From Fangia hongkongensis FSC776 = DSM 21703 (lineage in GTDB: Bacteria; Pseudomonadota; Gammaproteobacteria; Francisellales; Francisellaceae), in NCBI RefSeq assembly GCF_000379445.1, contig NZ_KB902251.1:148781-212780 (forward strand): a stretch of DNA of 64,000 nt, in the 5' to 3' direction. Each line of letters begins with the position of its first letter. Position 1 is the stretch's first letter. Of this stretch, positions 1 to 8,477 are shown one piece after another. Both the position numbers and the translations under genes were made by a program. The notes under the pieces were generated by a model. That model made no database searches and had not been told where the DNA came from. It saw only the letters and a program-made list of their open reading frames with translations.

Positions 1-416
1 TCAAGCTCACCTTCATTTCTCTCAGCTAGCGTTTCACCCACACACACAATCGCTTTCATACCAGAAGCAATCGCTTTTTTTGCCTTTTTAGCAACCAACT
101 GATTAGATTCTTGAAATAGCGTGCGTCTTTCTGAGTGACCAACAATCACATACTCACAACTTAAATCCTTAAGCATTGATGCACTTATCTCACCTGTGTA
201 AGCGCCATTATCATGCTCACTAACATTTTGCGCGCCCAAGCCAATTTTTTTAATAACATTTGCACGCACATAATCAACATAGACAAAAGGGACACAAACA
301 GCCACATCAGCTTTAGCATCATCACTAACAGCACGATTTAAACTCTCGCACAGTGATTTGATTTCAGCAAAATTGCCATTCATTTTCCAATTACCCAAAA
401 TAACCTGTTTTCTCAT
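1..416 (-). CDS. tpiA: Triosephosphate isomerase (partial, C-terminus beyond window)
   Basis: Glycolytic and gluconeogenic enzyme interconverting dihydroxyacetone phosphate and glyceraldehyde 3-phosphate in the cytosol. The N-terminus reads MRKQVILGNWKMNG, with the NWKMN motif holding the substrate-binding Asn and catalytic Lys. Further on IVGHSERR is visible, which contains the electrophilic His. The start is ATG at 416-414, with an AGGAG ribosome binding site about 6 bases upstream. It begins 10 bases after the glmM stop, so the two are very likely co-transcribed, as in many gammaproteobacteria. About 138 residues of a roughly 250-residue protein are in the window; the rest lies beyond position 1. 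Confidence 0.96.
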   Translation of the reverse strand, partial: MRKQVILGNWKMNGNFAEIKSLCESLNRAVSDDAKADVAVCVPFVYVDYVRANVIKKIGLGAQNVSEHDNGAYTGEISASMLKDLSCEYVIVGHSERRTLFQESNQLVAKKAKKAIASGMKAIVCVGETLAERNEGEL

Positions 417-425
417 ATTTTACTC

Positions 426-1769
426 CTAAACGCTGACAAGCTTTTCTTGTACTTTTTTCACTAAATATTCAGCCCACTTACTGGCAAGCTTCTTATCTTT
501 TGCTTCCACCATTACACGCAACACAGGCTCTGTTCCAGAAGGCCTTAATACAACACGCCCGCTATCAGAGAGTGCCTTTTCACTAAAGCTTACATCCTCA
601 ATCAATAAGCTCATATCATCTGCATCAACTTTACGAGATAGTGGCACATTAATCATTACTTGCGGCATTTTTTTAACCGCGCTAAGCGCTGAGAGTGCTT
701 GTTCTCTCTGGCTTAATACAGCTAAAAGTTGCAGCGCTGCCAAAAGCCCATCACCCGTTGTGTTATAATTTAGATTAATCACATGCCCAGAGGCCTCACC
801 GCCAAGTTTCCAATGAAGTAAATTCAACTGCTCAAGCACATAACGATCGCCCACTTTGGCGCGCTTAAAGGCAATTTTCGCATCATCAAATGCCTGCTCA
901 ATCGCAAGATTTGTCATCACGGTGCCAACAACACCGCCGACTTCTTGAGTAATACTCGGATGTTTAGAAAGAATGTATAAAATATCATCACCATCGACTG
1001 TATTGCCTAGCTCATCAACAAACATCACGCGATCTCCATCACCATCAAAGGCAATACCAAGATACGCTTTTTCTGCAATCACGCGATCTTTAAGCATTTG
1101 TAAATGAACCGCGCCACAGTTAACATTAATATTTTTCCCATCCGGATTTGATGCAATATTCACACATTGAAGTTTAAGCCTTGAGAACACTTCTTCTGCC
1201 ACTCGAAACATCGCCCCATGTGCACAGTCAACAATAATCTTCTTATCACTTAAATCAATTTTCTCTTTAAACAGTGAAACGCAGTATCCTATATATGGCG
1301 AAATTTCATTAATTTTACTGACGATTTGCCCATAATTACCATCAGCATCAGAGACAAACTCCTTGTCTAAAGCCGCTTCAATCTCAAGCTCAATTTCATC
1401 GGAAAGCTTTTCTCCTTCACTGGAGAACAACTTAACACCATTATCATAATAAGGATTATGTGAGGCACTTAAAACCACCCCGGCTGACGCCTCTAAAGCT
1501 CTCACCATAAATGCGACAACTGGCGTTGGCACGATTCCAAGATTAATTACATCCATACCAGTAGCTGTAATACCTGAGACAAACGCTGCTTTTAACATGT
1601 CACCCGAAACACGCGTATCTTGACCTAAAACGATCGTTTTTGCACTCTTATCATGTGCCTTTAAAACTTGCCCTGCCGCGTTACCCAGCTTTAAGGCAAA
1701 CTCCGCAGTCACAGGAAAAACACCAACTCGGCCACGCACACCGTCTGTACCAAAGTACTTTCTTGACAT
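426..1769 (-). CDS. glmM: Phosphoglucosamine mutase
   Basis: Converts glucosamine-6-phosphate to glucosamine-1-phosphate for UDP-GlcNAc, and hence peptidoglycan and LPS synthesis. The 447 residues match the usual family length. The N-terminus MSRKYFGTDGVRG is diagnostic. The phosphoserine loop SASHNPYYDNG lies near residue 103, the Mg-binding loop DGDGDR near residue 245, and the C-terminal phosphate-binding loop RPSGTEP near residue 410. tpiA follows after 9 bases on the same strand, so they form an operon. The short element at 1874-1958 lies upstream of the start. Confidence 0.97.
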   Translation of the reverse strand: MSRKYFGTDGVRGRVGVFPVTAEFALKLGNAAGQVLKAHDKSAKTIVLGQDTRVSGDMLKAAFVSGITATGMDVINLGIVPTPVVAFMVRALEASAGVVLSASHNPYYDNGVKLFSSEGEKLSDEIELEIEAALDKEFVSDADGNYGQIVSKINEISPYIGYCVSLFKEKIDLSDKKIIVDCAHGAMFRVAEEVFSRLKLQCVNIASNPDGKNINVNCGAVHLQMLKDRVIAEKAYLGIAFDGDGDRVMFVDELGNTVDGDDILYILSKHPSITQEVGGVVGTVMTNLAIEQAFDDAKIAFKRAKVGDRYVLEQLNLLHWKLGGEASGHVINLNYNTTGDGLLAALQLLAVLSQREQALSALSAVKKMPQVMINVPLSRKVDADDMSLLIEDVSFSEKALSDSGRVVLRPSGTEPVLRVMVEAKDKKLASKWAEYLVKKVQEKLVSV

Positions 1770-1873
1770 ATAACATCCACTAGAGAAATTTCAATAAACT
1801 CGATATAAACTACCAGAAATCATACCACTTATCCATGGCAAATTCCTTGCCTCTCATAAAAACCAGCTTAACA

Positions 1874-1958
1874 ATATACCACTCGCGAATCATTTTGCAG
1901 TGTTTAATGTTGAAGAAGTTTTTGATAGTTTTGAGTCATTGGTTTGCGGGTGGTATAT
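1874..1958. repeat. Short inverted-repeat (MITE-like) element, copy 1
   Basis: An 85-base element bounded by imperfect 19-base terminal inverted repeats: ATATACCACTCGCGAATCA on the left and, reverse-complemented, ATATACCACCCGCAAACCA on the right (3 mismatches). The same sequence recurs inverted at 53035-53202. The shared right part, about 70 bases, differs at only two positions. It encodes no transposase, so at most it is a non-autonomous element. It sits between glmM and the transporter gene and abuts the transporter stop codon at 1960-1962. The short open frame crossing it has no ribosome binding site and is not called. Confidence 0.7.
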
Positions 1959-1959
1959 C

Positions 1960-3138
1960 CTATAACGAATCCGATGGTAAGCGGAGCAACATTAAAGCGC
2001 CTAACAATAACAGAATAACGGCTATTGGATAAATCCACCCCCCATAACCCATATCAACAAATAGCCCACCAACGATCATGATAATAAATTGAGGCAAAGA
2101 AAAAAATAAATTCAGCCACCCCAAATACTCTCCCAAGCGTCCTTTTGGCGCAAGTATTGACACCAAGGTATAACACGATACTTGACACAATATAAACCCA
2201 ATCGCAACAACCGCACTAATAGCATAAAAAACGCCACTTTCACTATGCACAAAACTTGCATACAACAAAGCCAATGCAAATAACAACATTCCAACAAACA
2301 TCAACCACTTGGGCGAGTAATTAGAAAGAAAAACTGTCGCTAAAAATCCAGCAATCACACAAAAAATACCGAAAGTTAACACAAGTGAGCTCGTAAATGA
2401 CTCTGAGAATAAAAGATAATGATTCATATAACTTGCCATCAAAGGAATATAAGCGCCAAAAGCAAATAAAACACAAAATGTCGCAGCAAAAACCAAATTA
2501 ATACGCTTATCTGAAAACACATTTAAGCTAAAACGGTAGTTTGCCACAGCGTAATTATCTTTTTTCTCTTTAACCACGAATGGAATCACTACAATTGTAG
2601 TCAAAAGCATTACAGAAACAATAACTATTGTTGATAGAAGCGCACCACCAGCTGCCCAAATAACTGCTGCAACAGCGCCAACAACAATTGTTCCAACTTG
2701 CGCAGTTGTTCGCGCCAACATGGTTGCAAACTGTATCTGATCTTTATCCACAACCTCAACGATCATAGTATAATAAGGCGCCTGATAGAAGTTCACGAAA
2801 AAGTATGTAAAAAACGCCACGATCATCAGCATCCAAAAGCTATCGACAAATGCCCATAACATTTGAAAAAAACAAGCGCCGAAAAGCGCCAACAAAATCC
2901 AAGGCGTCCGCTTACCAAAACGTGAATTTGTCCGATCTGAAATCATTCCAGAGAGCACTTGAACAAATATTCCAAGCAGTGCAGACATAGAGATAAGCAT
3001 GCCGACTTCAGTCGCAGAGTTTGTATGCAAATAAGCAATCCACGATCCAATCGTGCCTGACAGCGACCAAAACATACCAAGACCAATATCAGGAATAGCA
3101 ATTAAAAATGGGTTCCATTTACGTGTATTATATCTCAT
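1960..3138 (-). CDS. MFS/GPH-type sugar transporter, probable beta-galactoside uptake
   Basis: A polytopic inner-membrane protein of 392 residues with about 12 hydrophobic segments. The signature RFGKRTPWILLA in the loop after TM2-3 (near residue 75) resembles GPH/sucrose-type sugar:cation symporters. It lies 12 bases downstream of a GH42 beta-galactosidase on the same strand, which suggests import of a galactoside that the hydrolase then cleaves. I chose ATG at 3138 (MRYNTRKW) because AGGTGAG lies 5 bases upstream; an in-frame GTG at 3147 is the alternative. The substrate is inferred from context only. Confidence 0.82.
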   Translation of the reverse strand: MRYNTRKWNPFLIAIPDIGLGMFWSLSGTIGSWIAYLHTNSATEVGMLISMSALLGIFVQVLSGMISDRTNSRFGKRTPWILLALFGACFFQMLWAFVDSFWMLMIVAFFTYFFVNFYQAPYYTMIVEVVDKDQIQFATMLARTTAQVGTIVVGAVAAVIWAAGGALLSTIVIVSVMLLTTIVVIPFVVKEKKDNYAVANYRFSLNVFSDKRINLVFAATFCVLFAFGAYIPLMASYMNHYLLFSESFTSSLVLTFGIFCVIAGFLATVFLSNYSPKWLMFVGMLLFALALLYASFVHSESGVFYAISAVVAIGFILCQVSCYTLVSILAPKGRLGEYLGWLNLFFSLPQFIIMIVGGLFVDMGYGGWIYPIAVILLLLGALMLLRLPSDSL

Positions 3139-3150
3139 AAAGCTCACCTA

Positions 3151-5121
3151 TCAACCGCGAATAAAGCAAACTTCATATGGCTCCAAATCAAGATCCATAT
3201 AGCTTGAACGCTTATCATTATGATTCATGACAATATACAGCTTCTCACCCTTATCGTTCTCTCTTATCACACACTCCACACCCTCTTGTGTTAAGTTATG
3301 CGCCACCCCTGTATCAGATAAGATTTTACTTGAAAGCGTATTCCAAAACTGAACATCTTCAATACCCGAGCCCACATAGTAAACTGCACCATCACCAATA
3401 GCGCGATAAGATACGGCTCCATATTCTGAAAATTCACCCTCGTAGTATGCTAAGAGTTCAGTTTTTTCATCAGATGTTACAAGCATATCGCGCCACACAG
3501 CGCCCTGAGCTAGAGCTCCATCATTTAAACGAATCTGACACTCCTTTTCATTTAGCGCCTCAAAATACTCAGCCTCAACACCCGCCAAGGACAAAACTGG
3601 GTTAGCTTCAGCGAAGCGAACCTCATTGTGATATTTTTTCAAACCAGCACGGAAACTAAAAACAACGTGCCCGCCTCTTTCCACAAAACTTCTCAGTCTC
3701 ATCATATCTTTATCCTCAATTAATAAAGGGATGGGAAGCAATAAAACCTTATAGTGAGAGAAATCATGCTCAATATCAATCACATCAACAGGGACGTTAC
3801 AATTATAAAACCCTTGATACAATCGCGCATGCTCATCTTGAGTATTCATCTTTTCAGATTGCGGTTGGATTTGCCAACTATAGATATTATCCATATCATA
3901 AATAAGCGCCACATCTGAATGAATATCCCCCATGAGGAAGTCTTTATAGTCATCTGCTTCATCAAAAACCGTCAGCATCTCCTGATAGCGTTTTCCTTGC
4001 TTATTATCATGACCCAAAACACCATAACAAAATTGCTCAGCACCTTTAACCGCAGTTCTCCAACGAAAATAAATCAATCGATCACAGCCATGAGCCAAAG
4101 CCTGCCACGACCAAAGCCTTGCCTGATTTGGTCGTGGCACATAGCCCATAATTGTGTGTGCTTGCGCACCAATAATTTGCTCAGTGATCCAAAAGTTCTT
4201 CTTCAAAAAGCCTCGTGTTTGGTCTAATTTCATTGCAAGTTTATACGGGGAAACAGGTTTACTCAAACCGCCCCATACAGGGTAATTATTTAAAGAGACC
4301 ACATCCAATGGCGCGGCCAATTCAGTATGATCTTGTGACTTTGAGAAATAATCCCCTGTAAAATTATGCGTAATACTGCTTAAAGAAATCAAAGGGCGTA
4401 AAATCTCTATTTGCATCTGGATAAACTTTTTTATCGTATAGGAGCGAAAGCGTTTAAAATAGATTTGAAGCCCAGGGTTCATTGCTGGAATCGTTTTTAA
4501 GGGAAGGTCTACCTCATCAAAACTATTGTAACTCTGCGACCAAAAAACACTACCAATTGCCTCATTAAACGCTTGAATATCATGATTAAACACTTCTAAA
4601 AGGTAATGCTGAAATGCCTTTTTGCAATGCTGACAATAACACTCATCACTAAACTCATGGCCTAGTTCATTATCTATCTGCCACGCATTTACAGCTGGAT
4701 GTTCACCATATGCTTTAGCCATTTGATACACAATAGCACTTGCTGCTTTTAAATACGCTGGCGCATTTAAACAAGCTTGGCGTCTTCCACCAAAAGCACG
4801 CACTTGCTGATTATAATCAACTGACAACACATCAGGATGTTTTCTCACCAACCATGCAGGCATAGTTGCCGTTGGCGTCCCTAACATAACTTTCAAGCCA
4901 TAGTGATGCGCCCTGTCTAATATGTGCTTAAAATAATCAAAAGAAAACTCGCCCTCTTTAGGCTCCATTAGATGCCAAGCAAACTCTGCAATACGAATAT
5001 AGTTGACTTTTGAGCTCACCATAAGAGACAGATCTTCTTCTATCATCTCTGAAGACCACTGCTCAGGATAATAATCAACACCCAGAAATAGCTCTTTTTC
5101 TACAACAACATCATTACTCAT
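3151..5121 (-). CDS. GH42-family beta-galactosidase
   Basis: Cytosolic hydrolase of terminal beta-galactosides. The 656 residues fit GH42. The N-terminal TIM barrel begins LGVDYYPEQW, typical of the family, and continues with YIRIAEFAWHLMEP. The acid/base region is WQIDNELG (Glu near residue 152) and the nucleophile region is NFWITEQ near residue 315. A zinc-type CYCQHCKKAF cluster follows the acid/base region, as in GH42 enzymes with the Cys cluster. A trimerisation (Rossmann-like) domain and a beta-sandwich occupy the C-terminal third. No signal peptide is visible. The transporter is directly downstream. Confidence 0.93.
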   Translation of the reverse strand: MSNDVVVEKELFLGVDYYPEQWSSEMIEEDLSLMVSSKVNYIRIAEFAWHLMEPKEGEFSFDYFKHILDRAHHYGLKVMLGTPTATMPAWLVRKHPDVLSVDYNQQVRAFGGRRQACLNAPAYLKAASAIVYQMAKAYGEHPAVNAWQIDNELGHEFSDECYCQHCKKAFQHYLLEVFNHDIQAFNEAIGSVFWSQSYNSFDEVDLPLKTIPAMNPGLQIYFKRFRSYTIKKFIQMQIEILRPLISLSSITHNFTGDYFSKSQDHTELAAPLDVVSLNNYPVWGGLSKPVSPYKLAMKLDQTRGFLKKNFWITEQIIGAQAHTIMGYVPRPNQARLWSWQALAHGCDRLIYFRWRTAVKGAEQFCYGVLGHDNKQGKRYQEMLTVFDEADDYKDFLMGDIHSDVALIYDMDNIYSWQIQPQSEKMNTQDEHARLYQGFYNCNVPVDVIDIEHDFSHYKVLLLPIPLLIEDKDMMRLRSFVERGGHVVFSFRAGLKKYHNEVRFAEANPVLSLAGVEAEYFEALNEKECQIRLNDGALAQGAVWRDMLVTSDEKTELLAYYEGEFSEYGAVSYRAIGDGAVYYVGSGIEDVQFWNTLSSKILSDTGVAHNLTQEGVECVIRENDKGEKLYIVMNHNDKRSSYMDLDLEPYEVCFIRG

Positions 5122-5354
5122 ATAATCACCTTTACTATCTAGCAGAACCCAAAACTTGCATCTTGTTACAAAAGCTTCAACAAGTTGCTCAAGACATTTA
5201 ATGCCAAGACTTCACACCATTTTAAAAGTTTACGACAAAAAGACCACTTCAAATACAACAGAAACACATGAAGGGTAAAAGGGGCTAATAATGCGCATAA
5301 CCACTACTAAATCTCAGTGTTAAGCGCATAATATAAAAGGATTTAAATAAGCGT
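5122..5354. other. Intergenic stretch between lysS and GH42 gene, one weak inverted repeat
   Basis: No credible coding sequence is seen. An imperfect inverted repeat, TGCGCATAAC at 5290-5299 and GTTAAGCGCA near 5317-5326 (one A/A mismatch in the stem, 17-base loop), lies just downstream of the lysS stop. It could end lysS transcription or act as an operator for the galactoside genes. No U-tract follows on the minus strand, so it is not called a terminator. Confidence 0.35.
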
Positions 5355-6905
5355 CTACTCTGGACGCATGTGTGGAAATAAAATCACATCACGAATCGAT
5401 GGACTGTCTGTGAAAAACATCACCAAACGGTCAATACCGATCCCCTCACCAGCCGTTGGCGGCATGCCGTACTCCAATGCGCGAATATAATCAGCATCAT
5501 AGAACATCGCCTCATCATCTCCTGCATCTTTTGCGGCAACTTGCGCCTTAAAGCGCTCAGCTTGATCCTCAGCATCATTCAACTCTGAAAACCCATTAGC
5601 AAGCTCACGCCCACCAACAAAGAACTCAAAGCGATCAGTAATAAATGGATTTTCATCATTTCTTCTTGCCAGCGGTGATACTTCAGCCGGATACTCTGTA
5701 ATAAAGGTTGGCTGAATCAGCCTATGCTCAACTGTTTCCTCAAAAATCTCTGTTTGCACTTTCCCTAAGCCATAATGCGGCTCAACTTTAATACCCAAAC
5801 GCTCAGCAATTTTGCTCGCACTTTCAAGAGTCATTAAATCTTCTTTTGCAATATCATCGTTAAAGTGCAAGATAGAATCAAATAAACTTATGCGTGTAAA
5901 TGGATTTGAGAGATCATAATCCACACCTTGATAGTTAAGTTTTGTGTCACCAAGCACTTCTTTGGACATCTTTCTAAGAAGATCCTCTGTCAGGTTCATC
6001 AAATCCTTATAGTCAGCATAGGCCTGATAAAACTCAACCATGGTAAATTCAGGATTGTGGCGCGTTGATAAGCCTTCATTACGGAAGTTGCGATTAATTT
6101 CATACACACGATCAAACCCGCCGACAACCAATCGTTTAAGGTACAACTCTGGGGCAACACGCAAATAAAGCGGCATATCAAGTGCATTATGGTGCGTGTT
6201 AAATGGCTTTGCTGAAGCGCCCCCTGGGATCACATGCATCATTGGCGTTTCCACTTCCATAAAGCGATGCTCATCAAAATAACGGCGCATAAAGGAGATG
6301 ATTTTAGAGCGCGTTTTAAATACATCACGTGATTTTTGATTCATCATTAAATCAACATATCTTTGACGATAACGTGTCTCTTGATCAGCAAGACCATGGA
6401 ATTTATCTGGCAGTGGACGAATTGATTTTGTCAATAAGCGAATATCACTTGCATGTACCGAAAGCTCGCCAGTATTGGTTTTAAAAAGCGTCCCTTCAAT
6501 AGCGACGATATCACCCAAATCCCAATTTGCTTTAAATTTTGCATATTCACCCTCGGGCAAATCACTCTTACGGATATAGGCTTGAATACGTCCTGAGACA
6601 TCTTGAAGCGTAATAAATGAGGCTTTTCCCATGATCCTTCTTAGCATCACACGACCTGATATTTTGACTTGCTCTTTTTGCTCTATTGCTTCAAGCTCAT
6701 CTTTTGACAGCGAACCATAACGCGCCTGCAAACAAGCTGCCACAGCAGTTGGTTTAAAATCATTCGCAAAACCAACACCATTATTTTCCTTAATGTGCGC
6801 ACTTAGCTTTTCTTTACGCACTTCTATTTGCTTATTTTCTTCTTGTTGCAGCTCTTCAAAGGTTGGCGTATTTTCCACTTCCTGCTCTAATTTATTCTCT
6901 AACAT
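5355..6905 (-). CDS. lysS: Lysyl-tRNA synthetase (class II)
   Basis: Charges tRNA-Lys in the cytosol. The 516 residues consist of an N-terminal OB-fold anticodon-binding domain ([22 protein letters not shown], here cited by position near residues 83-104) followed by the class II catalytic core. Motif 2 is visible as [19 protein letters not shown] and motif 3 as [11 protein letters not shown] near the C-terminus. prfB lies upstream on the same strand with a gap of 37 bases, the conserved prfB-lysS arrangement. The N-terminus is slightly extended and acidic ([17 protein letters not shown]), as in E. coli LysS. Confidence 0.97.
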   Translation of the reverse strand: MLENKLEQEVENTPTFEELQQEENKQIEVRKEKLSAHIKENNGVGFANDFKPTAVAACLQARYGSLSKDELEAIEQKEQVKISGRVMLRRIMGKASFITLQDVSGRIQAYIRKSDLPEGEYAKFKANWDLGDIVAIEGTLFKTNTGELSVHASDIRLLTKSIRPLPDKFHGLADQETRYRQRYVDLMMNQKSRDVFKTRSKIISFMRRYFDEHRFMEVETPMMHVIPGGASAKPFNTHHNALDMPLYLRVAPELYLKRLVVGGFDRVYEINRNFRNEGLSTRHNPEFTMVEFYQAYADYKDLMNLTEDLLRKMSKEVLGDTKLNYQGVDYDLSNPFTRISLFDSILHFNDDIAKEDLMTLESASKIAERLGIKVEPHYGLGKVQTEIFEETVEHRLIQPTFITEYPAEVSPLARRNDENPFITDRFEFFVGGRELANGFSELNDAEDQAERFKAQVAAKDAGDDEAMFYDADYIRALEYGMPPTAGEGIGIDRLVMFFTDSPSIRDVILFPHMRPE

Positions 6906-6942
6906 ATCTTACCTGCTTACTCTTGAATTTTTTAATCTAACC

Positions 6943-8038
6943 TTATAAACCCATTTTTAAACTTGCCTGAATAAAGCGATCCAAATCACCATCTAAAACA
7001 GCCTGCGTGTTTGTGTTTTCAACACCTGTTCGCAAATCTTTAATACGCGACTGATCCAGCACATACGAGCGAATTTGACTGCCCCAGCCAATATCTGATT
7101 TTGTCTCTTCAAGTGCTTGTTTTTCTTGATTTCGCTTGTGCATTTCAAGCTCATAGAGTTTTGATTTCAACTGCTTCATCGCTTGATCTTTATTTTTATG
7201 CTGAGAGCGATCATTTTGACACTGCACCACAGTCCCCGTTGGTTCATGGGTAATTCTAACTGCGGAATCTGTCCTGTTAACATGCTGCCCACCAGCCCCA
7301 GAAGCCCGATAGGTGTCAATACGCAAATCAGCTGGATTAATCTCAATCTCAATATCATCGCTGACCTCAGGCGAAACAAATACAGAGGCAAACGAAGTAT
7401 GGCGTCTATTGCCCGAATCAAACGGTGATTTTCTCACCAAACGGTGCACACCTGTTTCTGTTCTAAGCCAACCATAAGCATATTCACCCTGAAAACGTAT
7501 CGTCGCACTTTTAATTCCCGCGACTTCACCATCAGATACTTCAATAATTTCAGTTTTAAAATCGTGCGCCTCGCCCCAACGAAGATACATCCTCATAAGC
7601 ATTTCAGCCCAATCTTGCGCCTCCGTGCCACCAGAGCCTGATTGGATATCTAAAAAAGCATCATTGGGATCCATCTCATGGCTAAACATGCGCATAAATT
7701 CAAGTTTCTCAAGCGCATTTTCTAAAGAAGAGATATCCTCAACCACTTCCAGTAAAGTTGCTTCATCTTGCTCTTCTACTGCCAAATCTATCAAGCCATC
7801 AGCATCTTCGATCTGCACTGATATAGCATCGATATTATCAACGACAATCTCTAAAGATGCCTTTTCTTTACCCAGCTTTTGCGCGTAATCAGGATCATTC
7901 CAAATATCGGGATTTTCCAGCTCCATTAAAACTTCAGCTAAACGCTCTTTTTTGTGATCAAAGTCAAAGATACCCCCGAAGGGCATCTAGACGTGTGCGC
8001 ATTTCTTTTAGCTGCGCCCTATAACCATTAACTTCCAT
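6943..8038 (-). CDS. prfB: Peptide chain release factor 2 (programmed +1 frameshift)
   Basis: Terminates translation at UGA and UAA. The gene is in two frames. Reading starts at ATG 8038-8036 ([20 protein letters not shown]), reaches CTT TGA at 7969-7964, and shifts +1 (skipping T 7966) into GAC at 7965-7963. This gives about 364 residues, the normal RF2 length. The internal stimulator GGGGGTATCTTTGAC, with an SD-like G run just before the slip site, is present. The RF2 specificity motif SPF (VRKSPFDSG) and the GGQ motif (SGAGGQHVN) are intact. The shift is the classical autoregulation: low RF2 favours frameshifting. Confidence 0.96.
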
Positions 8039-8187
8039 TATATTATCATTGCTTTATTGCGATTAATTGAGCAAACATTCTACCTATTTAGCAGCATTTT
8101 GTACATATTGATTTCACATCACTTCTTGCTTATAAAAAACAAACCGATTACGATAAAAAGTTAATTTTACAGCATCACTAGAAGCTT

Positions 8188-8388
8188 ATGATTCTCTCTT
8201 TTTTGATTGCCTTGATTATTGCACTTGCGATAGCTTGGATTGCAGCGCGCATCTTGTTTCGCACCTCAGCCAGAAAAGGACTGTTACGAAAACGAAGTGA
8301 CTTTGCTATCAATGGCATCATCATCGCCTTTGTCTTTTTTTGCTCCAGCTCTTTTGCCTATATAGTTTTACTTCAAATTTTAAGATAA
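8188..8388 (+). CDS. Small two-helix membrane protein (hypothetical)
   Basis: A 66-residue protein with two clear hydrophobic segments (residues about 2-24 and 42-62) separated by a basic stretch, ARKGLLRKRSDFA. This predicts a small inner-membrane hairpin with a cytosolic basic loop. The ribosome binding site is weak (AGAAG at best). It stands alone, divergent from prfB. The +1 frame downstream of its stop continues openly to about 8544; see findings for a possible frameshift. Function is not recognised. Confidence 0.45.
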   Translation: MILSFLIALIIALAIAWIAARILFRTSARKGLLRKRSDFAINGIIIAFVFFCSSSFAYIVLLQILR

Positions 8389-8477
8389 AGAACGCTCTGG
8401 TTATCAGAAACTTATGCGAGATGTACTCGATGCTTATGCTAAGGCACATGCAAAAGAGCTAAAGCCACCCCATACAT

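Noticed and set aside
1835-2032. 65-codon open frame on the plus strand
   Set aside because: It runs through the repeat element and into the transporter gene on the other strand, has no ribosome binding site, and its sequence is explained by the repeat.
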